From: Planctomycetota bacterium
GTDB lineage: Bacteria > Planctomycetota > Phycisphaerae > WQYP01
Assembly (NCBI GenBank): GCA_021800165.1
Contig: JAJYZF010000017.1
Span: 1-63,652, forward strand
Length of the DNA: 63,652 nucleotides
Reading direction: 5' to 3'
This document shows, in pieces, positions 46,747 to 56,430 of the stretch (within the stretch, counting starts at the first letter, position 1; every line of letters starts with the position of its first letter). The notes beneath the pieces are model-generated. The model was not told where the DNA came from. It saw only the letters and a program-made list of their open reading frames with translations, and did not search any database. Position numbers and translations under genes: made by a program.

Positions 46747-47898
46747 ATGGCTAAAAAAAAATCCACCAGGGAGCAAGCCCGGTCTGGGGAAAAAAATCTC
46801 TCGGCTGAAAGCCATGAGCCTATGCCGCCAACGCGTTCCCCAGATGTGTCTTCTGCCCAACCCGTAGCGGCGGCGGTTCCGGCACCGACCCCAGCCGCTG
46901 CCACTGCAACGGCTGAACCGCCCCGCCATCAACCGGTGGGAATGGCCCTGGAATTTGAGAAACCAATTCTGAAGCTGGAACGGCAAATTTATGACTTAGT
47001 GGTGATGCAGGAACAACGCGGCGTGGATTACACCCCCGAAATCCAGCAGTTGCGCGAAAATTTAACTGCGCTCATCCGCAAAACCTACCAGAATCTTTCG
47101 CCGTGGGAAGTGGTGCAGGTAGCCCGGCACCCTGCCCGCCCCCAAACGCGCGACTATATCGATATGATGGTCAAGGATTTTATTGAACTCCACGGCGACC
47201 GCCGGTTTGGCGATGATTGCGCTATCGTCACCGGCACCGGCCGTATTGGCAGCCATAAGGTCATGCTCATTGGCCATCACAAAGGCCGCGACACCAAGGA
47301 AAAAATAGCTTGTCAATTCGGCTGCGCCAATCCGGAGGGCTACCGCAAAGCCCTGTTAAAAATGCAGTTTGCCGCCAAATTCGGTCTGCCCGTGGTTACG
47401 CTCATTGATACCGCCGGAGCTTACCCCGGCATCGGCTCTGAAGAGCGTGGCGTCGCGGAGGCCATCGCGGTTAATCTGCGGGAAATGTCCACCCTGCCCA
47501 CCCCCGTGGTCTGCATTGTCATTGGCGAAGGTGGATCGGGTGGTGCCCTGGGCATCGGCGTGGGCGATCGCACGGCTATGCTGCAGTTTGCGTGGTATTC
47601 TGTCATTTCCCCCGAAGGCTGCAGCGGAATTTTGTGGAAAGACTCGCAAAATGCGCCAGAGGCGGCGGCCGCTCTCAAGCTTACCAGCGAAGCTCTAAAA
47701 AAGCTGGGCGTGATCGACGAAATCATCAAAGAACCGCTGGGCGGGGCCCATCGTAATCCACGCTTGGCGGCAGATGGCCTGGAACGCTATATCGACCGCA
47801 CCCTGCGCGAACTTCGTGCCATACCCATGGACACTCTGCTGGAACAGCGCTACCAGCGTCTCCGATGCCTCGGAACTCAAACCATAGCGGTGGGCTAA
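46747..47898 (+). CDS. accA: Acetyl-CoA carboxylase carboxyltransferase subunit alpha
   Basis: Forms the alpha2-beta2 carboxyltransferase that moves CO2 from biotin to acetyl-CoA to make malonyl-CoA for fatty acid synthesis. The conserved part starts near residue 70 (LEFEKPILKLERQIYDL) and includes YIDMMVKDFIELHGDRRFGDD, IGHHKGRDTKEK, FGCANPEGYRKALLKM, TLIDTAGAYPGIGSEERG, IGEGGSGGALGIG and SPEGCSGILWKD. About 65 Lys-, Ala- and Pro-rich residues precede it, an extension not found in E. coli AccA. ATG 46747 has GGAGA upstream. accD and biotin genes are not in the window. pyrE follows by 89 bases. Confidence 0.96.
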   Translation: MAKKKSTREQARSGEKNLSAESHEPMPPTRSPDVSSAQPVAAAVPAPTPAAATATAEPPRHQPVGMALEFEKPILKLERQIYDLVVMQEQRGVDYTPEIQQLRENLTALIRKTYQNLSPWEVVQVARHPARPQTRDYIDMMVKDFIELHGDRRFGDDCAIVTGTGRIGSHKVMLIGHHKGRDTKEKIACQFGCANPEGYRKALLKMQFAAKFGLPVVTLIDTAGAYPGIGSEERGVAEAIAVNLREMSTLPTPVVCIVIGEGGSGGALGIGVGDRTAMLQFAWYSVISPEGCSGILWKDSQNAPEAAAALKLTSEALKKLGVIDEIIKEPLGGAHRNPRLAADGLERYIDRTLRELRAIPMDTLLEQRYQRLRCLGTQTIAVG

Positions 47899-47987
47899 AG
47901 CCGTTGGAACCGGTGATTGACAGGGCACGCCGCCGAAGCCTGCCCGATAAAGCCCATCGACCTGTATTTTTTGGAGTAGCCAATATC

Positions 47988-48509
47988 ATGATGAATCATA
48001 CCGCTCTGGCAGCACGCATTAAGGCCACGGCTTATCTGGAGGGTGACTTCACCCTGCGCTCCGGGAAAAAATCCAAATACTATATGGATAAATATCTGTT
48101 TGAAACGCAACCGGATATTCTTGCCGCCCTGGGCACACGGCTGGCCGCCCACCGTACCCCTGCCACCAAGCGCATCGCCGGGGCCGAGCTTGGGGGGGTC
48201 GCCCTGGCGGCTGCGGCGTCTTTGGCGGCGGGATTGCCGTTTTTTATCGTCCGTAATTCAAAAAAGGACTATGGCACATCCAAACTCCTGGAAGGCCTGC
48301 TGCTGCCGGGGGAGCACGTGCTGTTGGTAGAGGATATTGCCACCACTGGCGGTCAGGTGCTGGAGGCGGCCAAAGTCATTCAATCTGCGGGGGCAACGGT
48401 CGAAAGAATTGTCGCCGTGATCGACCGTCAGGAGGGTGCGCGCGAAAACATTCAGGCCGCCGGCTTCATCTTTGAGGCGATCCTTACGAAAGATGATCTG
48501 GGAATTTAA
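47988..48509 (+). CDS. pyrE: Orotate phosphoribosyltransferase
   Basis: Transfers ribose phosphate from PRPP to orotate, giving OMP in pyrimidine synthesis. Short, 173 residues, with FTLRSGKKSKYYMDKYLFE at the start, AGAELGGVALAAAASL, FIVRNSKKDYGTSKLLEG and the PRPP loop VEDIATTGGQVLEAA. GGAG stands 11 bases before the first of two adjacent ATG codons (47988, 47991). It lies between accA and a UPF0104 membrane protein gene in a rightward unit. Confidence 0.93.
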   Translation: MMNHTALAARIKATAYLEGDFTLRSGKKSKYYMDKYLFETQPDILAALGTRLAAHRTPATKRIAGAELGGVALAAAASLAAGLPFFIVRNSKKDYGTSKLLEGLLLPGEHVLLVEDIATTGGQVLEAAKVIQSAGATVERIVAVIDRQEGARENIQAAGFIFEAILTKDDLGI

Positions 48510-48558
48510 GCCGGCGGTACTTTAAATTAACCGGCTGGATTTCATCCGCGAGCCTCTT

Positions 48559-49902
48559 ATGCCACAACCGCACCCGCCAACCAAACACCCCGCCGGCCGA
48601 CTGGCGATGACCGCACTAAAGGTGGCTATTGCCGTCCTTGGGCTGTGGTGGGTGCTGGGGCAAATATCCTGGCACGACACCGCCGTGATTGCCAAGGGGC
48701 AAACGGTACGGCAGGCCGTGTTCCTGCGCGCCACCCGGCTGCCTGTCATCTCCCGCACCGCGCACACCGTCACCGTGCGTTTGGTCCGCCAAGAGATCAA
48801 AGTCAAGCTCCCCTCCGGTAAGATCGTCACCGCCGATGCCACCGGATATCCCATCATGTTTCCCCGGCAACTCACCTTACCGCTTAGCTACCTGGCCACA
48901 GCCGACGGCCACCCGGCAATTGAGGCCGGCCTGCATTCGCTTATTGTGCGGGCCAATGCTTGGTTGTTGTTGGGTGCTTTAATCATCGTGGGGATTCCAT
49001 TTTTCCTTACCGCTTGGCGCTGGCAACTGCTGATGAGCGTCCAGGACATGCACCTCTCCTATGCCCAGTGCCTGCGACTGAATTTCGTTGGTCAGTTTTA
49101 TTCCACATTTTTGCCGGGTACCACCAGTGGTGATCTGGTCAAAATCCTATACACCGCCCGGGTCACCGGCAAAACCACCCAAAGCGCCGTGACGGTTCTT
49201 TTAGACCGTGTCGTGGGCCTGATCGGTTTGGTGATGGTGGCTGGAATTGCCGCCAGCATACAACTGCTGGTAAATTCAGGATCACCTTCCGTCCCACCCC
49301 GGGCCGCTGTGAGTACCGGAAGTGACCCGGTTTTACTGCACGTAGTACTATTGACCGGCGGTCTGCTTGCAGCAACCCTGGTCGGCTGCCTTGTGTATTT
49401 CTCCGCCCGCTTGCGCCGGCGGTTGGGCATAGATTCCATTTTAAATCGCCTGCCCCTGCCTGAATTTATGAAGCATGCCGATCGCTCGTTGCTGGCTTAT
49501 CGCACGCACCTGCGCCTGCTGGCCGCTACGTTTGGCTTGAGCATGGTTTCCCAAAGCGTACTGCCATTGGCTGGTTTTCTCGCCGGCCGCGCCTTTGGCA
49601 TGCACGCATCCTTCGGCTGTTTCATGGCCTACATTCCACTGGCGGCCCTGGCCGCAAGCCTGCCCATTGTACCCCCGCAGGGCATTGGCGTTACCGAGGC
49701 GATTCTGCTGCACTTTTTTGTCACTCGCGGCGTGGATACCGCCAGCCAGTCCTTTGCGTTGGCCCAAGCCATCCGCTTTTTACCCATCGCCTGGAATCTT
49801 CTCGGGGCATATTGGGTGGTGCGTGGCAAATTTCATCGCCCTACACCCACCGAAGTTGAAATGATTGAATCCGAATTGCCGGTACAACCGTCTGGTTCCT
49901 GA
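48559..49902 (+). CDS. UPF0104 / LPG-synthase-TM-family membrane protein
   Basis: About eight to nine membrane helices over 447 residues. Family-typical segments are ITAWRWQLLM-like FLTAWRWQLLMSVQD, RLNFVGQFYSTFLPGTTSGDLVKILY, VLLDRVVGLIGLV and PPQGIGVTEAILLHFF. This is the flippase-like half of lysylphosphatidylglycerol synthases; the catalytic C-terminal aminoacyl-transfer domain is absent. An extra periplasmic domain of about 90 residues lies between the first two helices. Function may be lipid or glycolipid translocation (inference). Weak ribosome site at 48559. Confidence 0.83.
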   Translation: MPQPHPPTKHPAGRLAMTALKVAIAVLGLWWVLGQISWHDTAVIAKGQTVRQAVFLRATRLPVISRTAHTVTVRLVRQEIKVKLPSGKIVTADATGYPIMFPRQLTLPLSYLATADGHPAIEAGLHSLIVRANAWLLLGALIIVGIPFFLTAWRWQLLMSVQDMHLSYAQCLRLNFVGQFYSTFLPGTTSGDLVKILYTARVTGKTTQSAVTVLLDRVVGLIGLVMVAGIAASIQLLVNSGSPSVPPRAAVSTGSDPVLLHVVLLTGGLLAATLVGCLVYFSARLRRRLGIDSILNRLPLPEFMKHADRSLLAYRTHLRLLAATFGLSMVSQSVLPLAGFLAGRAFGMHASFGCFMAYIPLAALAASLPIVPPQGIGVTEAILLHFFVTRGVDTASQSFALAQAIRFLPIAWNLLGAYWVVRGKFHRPTPTEVEMIESELPVQPSGS

Positions 49903-49958
49903 ATCCATGGGAGCCACGCTCGATGTCCCTGCTCTGGGCCTTGGCGACGCCGAAACGC

Positions 49959-51092
49959 TTAGCCTTGGGGCTGGGGTAAGTCACGGATAAATTCCACCAA
50001 CTGCGCAGCGCTGGGGCTAATCGCGGTCCGCACATAAAATCCGCTGGTGGCCGTGCCCATGCACAAGGACTCCGCCAGGCTTAACCCCAACAACTGCCCC
50101 GAAACAAAACCCGCATTAAAATGATCGCCCGCGCCAGTGCTGATTTTGGGTTGGGCCACAAACGGTCCGGCAAACCAAGCCGTTCCTTCCGCGTTGGCTG
50201 CCGCCGCTGCCGCCCGTGGATGCACCACCACCGTACCCAACCCCAGCTTATTACGAATGGCCGCCGCCATGGCCTCAATTTCGTTCTCCGGATTCTGGTA
50301 CGGCGGTAATCCCAGTGCCCCGGCCACCTGCACCGCCTCTTTGAGATTCAGGCCCAACATCACATGGATATGTTCCTGAATCTGTTGCAAAATGCGCAGC
50401 CCCGCCAGCAAATCCTGCACCGCCCGCTTTTCCGGGTCGGCCAAGTCCACAAAAAATATCTTGTGGCCGCCGCGCGGCAATTGGACGATCACCTCGCTTA
50501 GCAATCGCGCCCAGATATCATTCATATACGGCAAGTGGGTCCAGCTCACCATCCCGATCAAATCACAATTTTGCACCAACTCCGTCAGGCGCTGCCGCCC
50601 TACCCGTTGGATAATGTTATTCCAGTGAACATCCGCGGTGGGCGTTATTTTGCCCAACATCAACTTGCCGTCAAAAAATTCCAACGCATCCGTATGGCCA
50701 GGTTCGGCAATGCTGATTACCGTCGCACGGCTGGTCATGTCGCGAAACACCGGATGCAAATCAGGGTAGCCCAGGTTGCCGATGTAGGTGGTGGTCAAAC
50801 CAAGCGACGCCAGAGCATTGGCCATAATGGGCCCGTTACCGCCGAGTTTCTGTTGGGTCACCACCAGCTCATAATTGGAGCTTTGGCCGGCAGCGGAAAG
50901 AATTTTGTTACCAAATTCCGTAATGGTCTTCAGACGATCATACGACGCAGCATTATGGCGCTTATCCACCACTTCAATGATTTCGTCTACGAAACCATCG
51001 AGCCCCACCACGGCCCGAATTTGCCGCATATCCTGCCGGGCCAACTTCGTACCGACCTGGATACAAATCTCGCTTCGTGATCGCTGCACCAT
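49959..51092 (-). CDS. PfkB-family carbohydrate kinase, tandem copy A
   Basis: Ribokinase-fold sugar or nucleoside kinase of unknown substrate, 377 residues. The C-terminal PfkB signature is ISTGAGDHFNAGFVSG with the catalytic Asp; QQKLGGNGPIMANALASLG is the substrate-side GGN motif; VVVHPRAAAAAA precedes the ATP site. ATG 51092 is chosen because GGAG is six bases upstream and because it aligns without gaps with copy B, also 377 residues; the longer frame reads into non-coding DNA. Copies A and B are about 80% identical overall but differ at only two of the last 97 residues. It follows copy B by 58 bases. Confidence 0.88.
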   Translation of the reverse strand: MVQRSRSEICIQVGTKLARQDMRQIRAVVGLDGFVDEIIEVVDKRHNAASYDRLKTITEFGNKILSAAGQSSNYELVVTQQKLGGNGPIMANALASLGLTTTYIGNLGYPDLHPVFRDMTSRATVISIAEPGHTDALEFFDGKLMLGKITPTADVHWNNIIQRVGRQRLTELVQNCDLIGMVSWTHLPYMNDIWARLLSEVIVQLPRGGHKIFFVDLADPEKRAVQDLLAGLRILQQIQEHIHVMLGLNLKEAVQVAGALGLPPYQNPENEIEAMAAAIRNKLGLGTVVVHPRAAAAAANAEGTAWFAGPFVAQPKISTGAGDHFNAGFVSGQLLGLSLAESLCMGTATSGFYVRTAISPSAAQLVEFIRDLPQPQG

Positions 51093-51150
51093 GGGGTTCT
51101 CCAACATCAACCCGATCCTATTTCTCCATCCACCGCCAAGGTTATTGCGC

Positions 51151-52284
51151 TTACTCCTGCGGCTGGGGCAGATCACGGATAAATTCCACCAACTGCGCAG
51201 CGCTGGGGCTAATCGCGGTCCGCACATAAAATCCACTGGTGGCCGTGCCCATGCACAAGGACTCCGCCAAGCTTAACCCCAACAACTGCCCCGAAACAAA
51301 ACCCGCATTAAAATGATCGCCCGCGCCAGTGCTGATTTTGGGTTGGGCCACAAACGGTCCGGCAAACCAAGCTGTTCCTTCCGCGTTGGCCGCCGCCGCC
51401 GCCGCCCGTGGATGCACTACCACCGTACCCAACCCCAGCTTGCTGCGGATGGCCGCCGCCATCGGCTCAATTTCTTTTTCCGGGTGCTTATACACCGGCA
51501 GGCCCAGCGCTGCCGCCACCTGCACCGCCTCCTTGAGATTCAATCCCAAAATTACATGCACATGTTCCTGCATACTCTGCAGCATGGTCAGACCGGCCCG
51601 CAAATCCTGCACCGCCCGCTTTTCCGGATCGGCTAAATCCACAAAAAGCCTCCTTTGCCCGCGCTGGGGCAACTTGATAAGTACCTCACTTAGCAATCGC
51701 GACCAGATTTCCGTCATGTGCGGCAGCATCGTCCAATTCACCATACCAATCAGATCGCTCTCTTGCACCAACCCCACAAGACGCTCCCGCCCCACACGCT
51801 GGACAATGTTATCCCAGTAAACATCCGCTGTGGGAGTCATTTTTCCAAGCAGCAGCTTACCATCCAAAAACTCCAGAGCGTCCGTGTGGCAGGCCTCCGC
51901 AATGCTGATCACCGTGGCCCGGCTGGTCATTTCGCGAAACACCGGATGCAAATCCGGATAACCCAGGTTGCCGATGTAGGTGGTGGTCAAACCAATTGAC
52001 GCCAGAGCATTGGCCATAATGGGCCCGTTACCGCCGAGTTTCTGTTGGGTCACCACCAGTTCATAATTGGAGCTTTGGCCGGCGGCGGAAACGATTTTTC
52101 TGCCAAATTCCTCAATATTCTTCAAGCGTTCATACGATGCTGCATTGTGGCGTTTGTCCACCACCTCAATAATTTCATCGACGAATCCGTCAAAGCCAAC
52201 CATGGCCCGGATTTGCTTTACATCCCGCTTTTCCAGTTTCGCACTGGCAGCCCGACATATTTCATTTCGTGATTGCTGGGTCAT
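51151..52284 (-). CDS. PfkB-family carbohydrate kinase, tandem copy B
   Basis: Paralogue of copy A, with the same GGNGP and TGAGDHFNAGF motifs. Start ATG 52284 (MTQQSRNEI) has GGAG at the same distance as in copy A; ATG codons at 52287 and 52308 are alternatives. The N-terminal half, where substrate specificity lies, differs from A in scattered positions (for example YWDNIVQRVG versus HWNNIIQRVG), so the two may differ in substrate or regulation. Upstream 52285-52533 separates it from the divergent M20 hydrolase. Confidence 0.88.
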   Translation of the reverse strand: MTQQSRNEICRAASAKLEKRDVKQIRAMVGFDGFVDEIIEVVDKRHNAASYERLKNIEEFGRKIVSAAGQSSNYELVVTQQKLGGNGPIMANALASIGLTTTYIGNLGYPDLHPVFREMTSRATVISIAEACHTDALEFLDGKLLLGKMTPTADVYWDNIVQRVGRERLVGLVQESDLIGMVNWTMLPHMTEIWSRLLSEVLIKLPQRGQRRLFVDLADPEKRAVQDLRAGLTMLQSMQEHVHVILGLNLKEAVQVAAALGLPVYKHPEKEIEPMAAAIRSKLGLGTVVVHPRAAAAAANAEGTAWFAGPFVAQPKISTGAGDHFNAGFVSGQLLGLSLAESLCMGTATSGFYVRTAISPSAAQLVEFIRDLPQPQE

Positions 52285-52533
52285 CATTTTCTCCAGATTC
52301 AACGCCATTAACCAGAACCAAAGATCGCACAGGATACCGCAGCAGTTGCTAGATTGCCAGAGTCAAGCCACGTTGTCATCCTCGAGTGCGTCGGGGATGC
52401 CAAATCGTAGTCGTTGTCCCAACTGCAACGCCTATTGCGCCGCGCGGCCATGGAGGGCACCCCCCGGCCGGAGCTGCCCGTCGCCCGGTTGCATTTGCCG
52501 CTAAACCCCGTTACGTTGGCTTTTGGTGATACT

Positions 52534-53814
52534 ATGCGCCAAAAACCACTCCAGCACATGCTTTTCGGCCCGCAGTTTGACCGCATTGTAGAGCGTTCTA
52601 TTCACTTGCGCCATCAACTGCACCGATGTCCCGAACTGGGCTATCACGAGAAACAGACCAGCTCCCTAATTACCGGCGAACTTCGGCGGTTGAAGATTCC
52701 CGTGACCAGCGGCCTTGCCGGCGGAACGGGATTGACCGGTCTCATTAACGGATGCCAAACACGATGCGTAGCGCTCCGCGCCGAAATGGACGCCTTGCCG
52801 ATCCAAGAACAAACAGGTAAATCCTGGGCCAGCCGCCAGCCAGGTGTTATGCACGCTTGCGGCCACGACGGCCATATCTCCATGGTTCTGGGCGCAGCCG
52901 CGTGGTTATCCATGCACCGCTCGACGCTGCCGGGCCGTGTGAAGCTGCTCTTTCAACCCGCGGAAGAAGGCCTCAACGGAGCCTTACGTATGTGTGAATC
53001 CGGCGTTTTAGACCGACCTCATGTCGAGGCGGTTTTTGGACTCCATGGCTGGCCCGCCATGAACATCGGCCACGTCGCCACCCGCGGTGGCGTATTTCTG
53101 GCCGCCGTCGATGCCTTTGAAATACAAATTCGCGGCCGCGGCACCCACGCCGCTTATCCACATAAAGGCATCAATCCCATTGCCTGCGGAGCAGCGATCG
53201 TCGAATCTTTAGCCGCTGATGTCCGCCGCGAAATCGACCCCGCTGACACCCTTGTGCTTACCGTTGGCACATTTAATGCGGGCACGGCTCCCAATGTTGT
53301 CCCCGATGTCGCCAGCATCACCGGCACGCTTCGCACCCTTACTCCGGCCACGCGCCGCTTCGCACAGGCAGCCATGTTGCGAATTTGTAAATCAATCGGC
53401 GCTGGCCATCGCTGCCACGTACAATGTCGCTTTACATCAGGCACACCCGCCACCGTTAATTCCACCGCCGGTACGGCCTTGTTTGAGCGTACAGCCGCTC
53501 ATATCCTGGGCAAAAAGAATGTGTCGATTCTGGAGCAACCGTTCCTCTGGAGCGAAGATTTTGCCTATTACCTCCAGCGCTGTGATGGTTGTTTTTTTGC
53601 GCTGGGTGTTAAACCGCCGACCCTGAAAGAATACCCCATGCTGCACAATCCGCGGTATGATTTCCCCGATGCGGCCATGGCCACCGGTATTCGTATGCTG
53701 ATCGCCTTGACTTTAGCGTATTTGGGCGATGACGCAATCGGTAGAAACTTCAACGCCTCAAGCCCAGTTGCCCGTAACTTACCATTGACTCTACCACCGC
53801 TAAGGAGACTGTAA
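52534..53814 (+). CDS. M20-family amidohydrolase (hippurate hydrolase/carboxypeptidase-like)
   Basis: Zinc-dependent amidohydrolase that cleaves N-acyl or peptide bonds. Motifs are HQLHRCPELGYHEKQT, LRAEMDALPIQEQTG, ACGHDGHISMVLGAA (metal ligands), LLFQPAEEGLNGA (catalytic Glu), the dimerisation-domain block GRGTHAAYPHKGINPI and the late SEDFAYY. The open frame reaches back to 52414 but the first 40 residues are not family-like; ATG 52534 is preferred though its ribosome site is weak. The TIGR03790 gene begins two bases after the stop. Confidence 0.9.
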   Translation: MRQKPLQHMLFGPQFDRIVERSIHLRHQLHRCPELGYHEKQTSSLITGELRRLKIPVTSGLAGGTGLTGLINGCQTRCVALRAEMDALPIQEQTGKSWASRQPGVMHACGHDGHISMVLGAAAWLSMHRSTLPGRVKLLFQPAEEGLNGALRMCESGVLDRPHVEAVFGLHGWPAMNIGHVATRGGVFLAAVDAFEIQIRGRGTHAAYPHKGINPIACGAAIVESLAADVRREIDPADTLVLTVGTFNAGTAPNVVPDVASITGTLRTLTPATRRFAQAAMLRICKSIGAGHRCHVQCRFTSGTPATVNSTAGTALFERTAAHILGKKNVSILEQPFLWSEDFAYYLQRCDGCFFALGVKPPTLKEYPMLHNPRYDFPDAAMATGIRMLIALTLAYLGDDAIGRNFNASSPVARNLPLTLPPLRRL

Positions 53815-53816
53815 CG

Positions 53817-55568
53817 ATGCCCCAGATTTCATCCGGATTGCGCCGAATTTTCCTGACTTTCGCCGCAGGCGGCATCGGTCTCATGGCCGGTATCAGTTCC
53901 GCAGCTTCCCTCACGCCACAGCAGGTGGCGGTCATCATCAATGGCAACAACCCTAATTCCTGGAGCATCGCCAGATTTTACGCCAGAGAGCGACATATCC
54001 CCAAGATGAATTTGATTGTGCTTTCCGGCCTGCCGCATGACGCCACACAAATTCCCGTGGATCTCTACGATATTCATGTTTCCGCCGCCATCCGCCGAAT
54101 TCTGCGTGAGCGGCACCTCAAAAAGACAATTCGTTGCCTGGTTACCACCTGGGGCATTCCCTTGCGCGTGGCGGGTATGGGCACTTCGCCGCAAATAACT
54201 TTGGAACTCCAACAGATTCAGCAAGGCCTGCAAAGTCAGGTCCGGCAACTCACCCTCGGTATCGCCCAACTCAATGCCCTGGCCGCCACATCTCCCGCAT
54301 CAACTTTAGGGACCAAGCCCGCGCCCCCCGTCGGCGGACCACCCGTTACGCAGGCCGCCCAGTTGGCTCTCCAACACTTTGGACAGGCCTTGAACAACGC
54401 CGTTCACCGCGTCGGCTTGCTGGGGCCCATCCGTCGCCAAGCGGCTTTCGCCAAACTGCTGCCCATTCTGGCGCGTTACATTGGTCCGGGCGGAGTCAGC
54501 CAAACCATTCATATTCATGGCAGCGGTGCCGTCGCGCAAAAAGACCATCAGACACTGGCGGCTATGAAAAAGGATGTCCAAAAAGACATGCCGGCATTTA
54601 TTCGCCTGAGCCAGCTCCGCTATTTGGAGAAGAATCGCCTCAAACTCCGGGAACTGCAACTGAAGCTTTTTGGCGTGGTCGGCCTCACCCGGCAACTGCT
54701 CTCCGACAGCATTTACCTCCAACAAAAACCCAATTCCACCGCTTTGGACAGCGATCTCATGACGTTGTGGTACCAGCCCGATGCCGCCATGGGCATGGAA
54801 AGCAATCCCATGTATATGCCCACCTGGACACGCCGGCTCGGCCGTCGGCAAACTCGCATCCCCTTAATGGTCAGTCGTCTGGATGGCACCTCGCCGCAAA
54901 TGGTACGTAACATGATTCTTACCTCCGTGCGTGTTCAAAAGACCGGGTTGCGGGGCGTGGCTTACTTCGACGCCCGCGGCCTCCATGGCCAGGACCCCTA
55001 CAGCCAGTACGATCGCTTGTTGCGCCACACCGCACTTTTTATTTTGCAAAACACCAGCATGCCCGTGGCCCTGCAAGATACACCCGCTTTCTTTCAATCG
55101 AAAAATTGCCCGGATGAAGCCATTTACTGTGGCTGGTATTCCCTGGAGCATTACCTGCCGTCCTGCCAATGGCTGCCCGGATCGGTCGCATTTCATGTCG
55201 CCAGCTTTGAACTACTCTCTCTGCACAATCCCAACTATGGCGGATGGTGTCCGCACCTGCTTAAACACGGCGTTTGCGGAACGCTGGGCGCTGTCGCCGA
55301 ACCCTATCTCACCGCGTTTCCTCCACCCAACCTGTTCTTTCCGCTTTTACTCTCGGGACGCTTTACCCAAGCCCAGGTTTACTATCTGACCTGCCCGCTG
55401 GTTGATTGGCGCATCGCTTACGTAGGAGATCCCCTGTACAACCCGTTTGAACATCACCATGTGATGCGACTGCGGCGACTCTTGAAATATCCGATTTTCC
55501 GCCGCGCCTTTGAGGAATTCAAGATACCCATTCCAAAAGTCGCCACCGTTAAGGCCCCAGCGCATTAG
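53817..55568 (+). CDS. TIGR03790-family exported protein
   Basis: Signal peptide (residues 1-30, ending SSAAS), then the TIGR03790 pattern: VAVIINGNNPNSWSIARFYARERHIP, an IRCLVTTWGIPLRV block and later PLMVSRLDGTSPQMVRNMI, RGVAYFDARGL and the long C-terminal conserved region with CGWYSLEHY, WLPGSVAFHVASFELLSL and YVGDPLYNPF. The family is widespread in Planctomycetes and Acidobacteria and has no known function. An Ala/Gln-rich helical insertion (about 120-290) is unusually long. AAGGAG stands before ATG 53817. It lies between the M20 hydrolase and proC. Confidence 0.88.
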   Translation: MPQISSGLRRIFLTFAAGGIGLMAGISSAASLTPQQVAVIINGNNPNSWSIARFYARERHIPKMNLIVLSGLPHDATQIPVDLYDIHVSAAIRRILRERHLKKTIRCLVTTWGIPLRVAGMGTSPQITLELQQIQQGLQSQVRQLTLGIAQLNALAATSPASTLGTKPAPPVGGPPVTQAAQLALQHFGQALNNAVHRVGLLGPIRRQAAFAKLLPILARYIGPGGVSQTIHIHGSGAVAQKDHQTLAAMKKDVQKDMPAFIRLSQLRYLEKNRLKLRELQLKLFGVVGLTRQLLSDSIYLQQKPNSTALDSDLMTLWYQPDAAMGMESNPMYMPTWTRRLGRRQTRIPLMVSRLDGTSPQMVRNMILTSVRVQKTGLRGVAYFDARGLHGQDPYSQYDRLLRHTALFILQNTSMPVALQDTPAFFQSKNCPDEAIYCGWYSLEHYLPSCQWLPGSVAFHVASFELLSLHNPNYGGWCPHLLKHGVCGTLGAVAEPYLTAFPPPNLFFPLLLSGRFTQAQVYYLTCPLVDWRIAYVGDPLYNPFEHHHVMRLRRLLKYPIFRRAFEEFKIPIPKVATVKAPAH

Positions 55569-55611
55569 CCCATCTTGCTTTGCAGGTCCCCCCCACCATG
55601 AGGATACGCCC

Positions 55612-56430
55612 ATGATCAAACGCGATATTGCCCTTGGTTTCATTGGCGCAGGAAATATGGCCGAGGCCATCGCCCGCGGCATTCTTGCCGCCAATATTTA
55701 TCGGGCAGAGCAAATGCTTGCGGCGGATCCCACCCCCCAACGTCGTTCTCTGTTTGCGGATCAACTTCACATTAGCGCTCTGCCTGATTCCGCAGCCGTG
55801 GCCCAACGCTGCCAAACTCTTTTGCTGGCGGTAAAACCCCAGATGATCGGCCCCGTCTTGGAACAACTTCGCCCGGCGGTCTCTCCCGATGTTTTGGTCA
55901 TCAGCATTGTGGCCGCGGTATCCACCGATTTTATCCGCCGGCATTTACAGCCGTCCACCCGTGTAGTCCGCGTCATGCCCAACACTCCCATGCTGGTCGG
56001 GGCGGGTACCAGTGCCCTGGCCCCCGGCAAAAGCGCCACCGATGCCGATATGGCTCTGGCCATTAAAATCTTCGGATCCTGTGGCATGGTTCTGCAAATA
56101 AATGAATCCGCGATGAACGCGGTAACCTCTCTCTCTGGTTCTGGCCCCGCCTACGTATTCTATTTGTGTGAAGCTTTGGCTCACGCCGGGGAACAACTTG
56201 GTCTTTCCCCTGTTGACGCTCAGCTTCTGGCCCGCCAAACGATCATTGGTGCTGGGACTCTGTTGGCCAAGAGTTCTGAATCCGCCACACTCCTCCGCCA
56301 AAAAGTGACCAGCCCCGGCGGCTTTACGCAAGCGGCTATTGAAACCATGGAAGCTGCCAATTATTTTGCCCTCATCACCAGCGCTCTGCAGGCCGCAGCC
56401 AGGCGCGGCGACGAATTGGCTCAAAAATAG
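55612..56430 (+). CDS. proC: Pyrroline-5-carboxylate reductase
   Basis: NAD(P)H-dependent reduction of pyrroline-5-carboxylate to proline, last step of proline synthesis. Rossmann motif LGFIGAGNMAEAIARGIL at the N-terminus, then LLAVKPQM, RVVRVMPNTPMLVGAG, and the proline-binding C-terminal signature MNAVTSLSGSGPAYVFYLCEAL...VTSPGGFTQAAIETME. 272 residues, normal length. GAGGAT lies 12 bases before ATG 55612; the frame is open earlier without family features. The upstream M20 hydrolase may feed proline or related amino acids (inference). Confidence 0.95.
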   Translation: MIKRDIALGFIGAGNMAEAIARGILAANIYRAEQMLAADPTPQRRSLFADQLHISALPDSAAVAQRCQTLLLAVKPQMIGPVLEQLRPAVSPDVLVISIVAAVSTDFIRRHLQPSTRVVRVMPNTPMLVGAGTSALAPGKSATDADMALAIKIFGSCGMVLQINESAMNAVTSLSGSGPAYVFYLCEALAHAGEQLGLSPVDAQLLARQTIIGAGTLLAKSSESATLLRQKVTSPGGFTQAAIETMEAANYFALITSALQAAARRGDELAQK

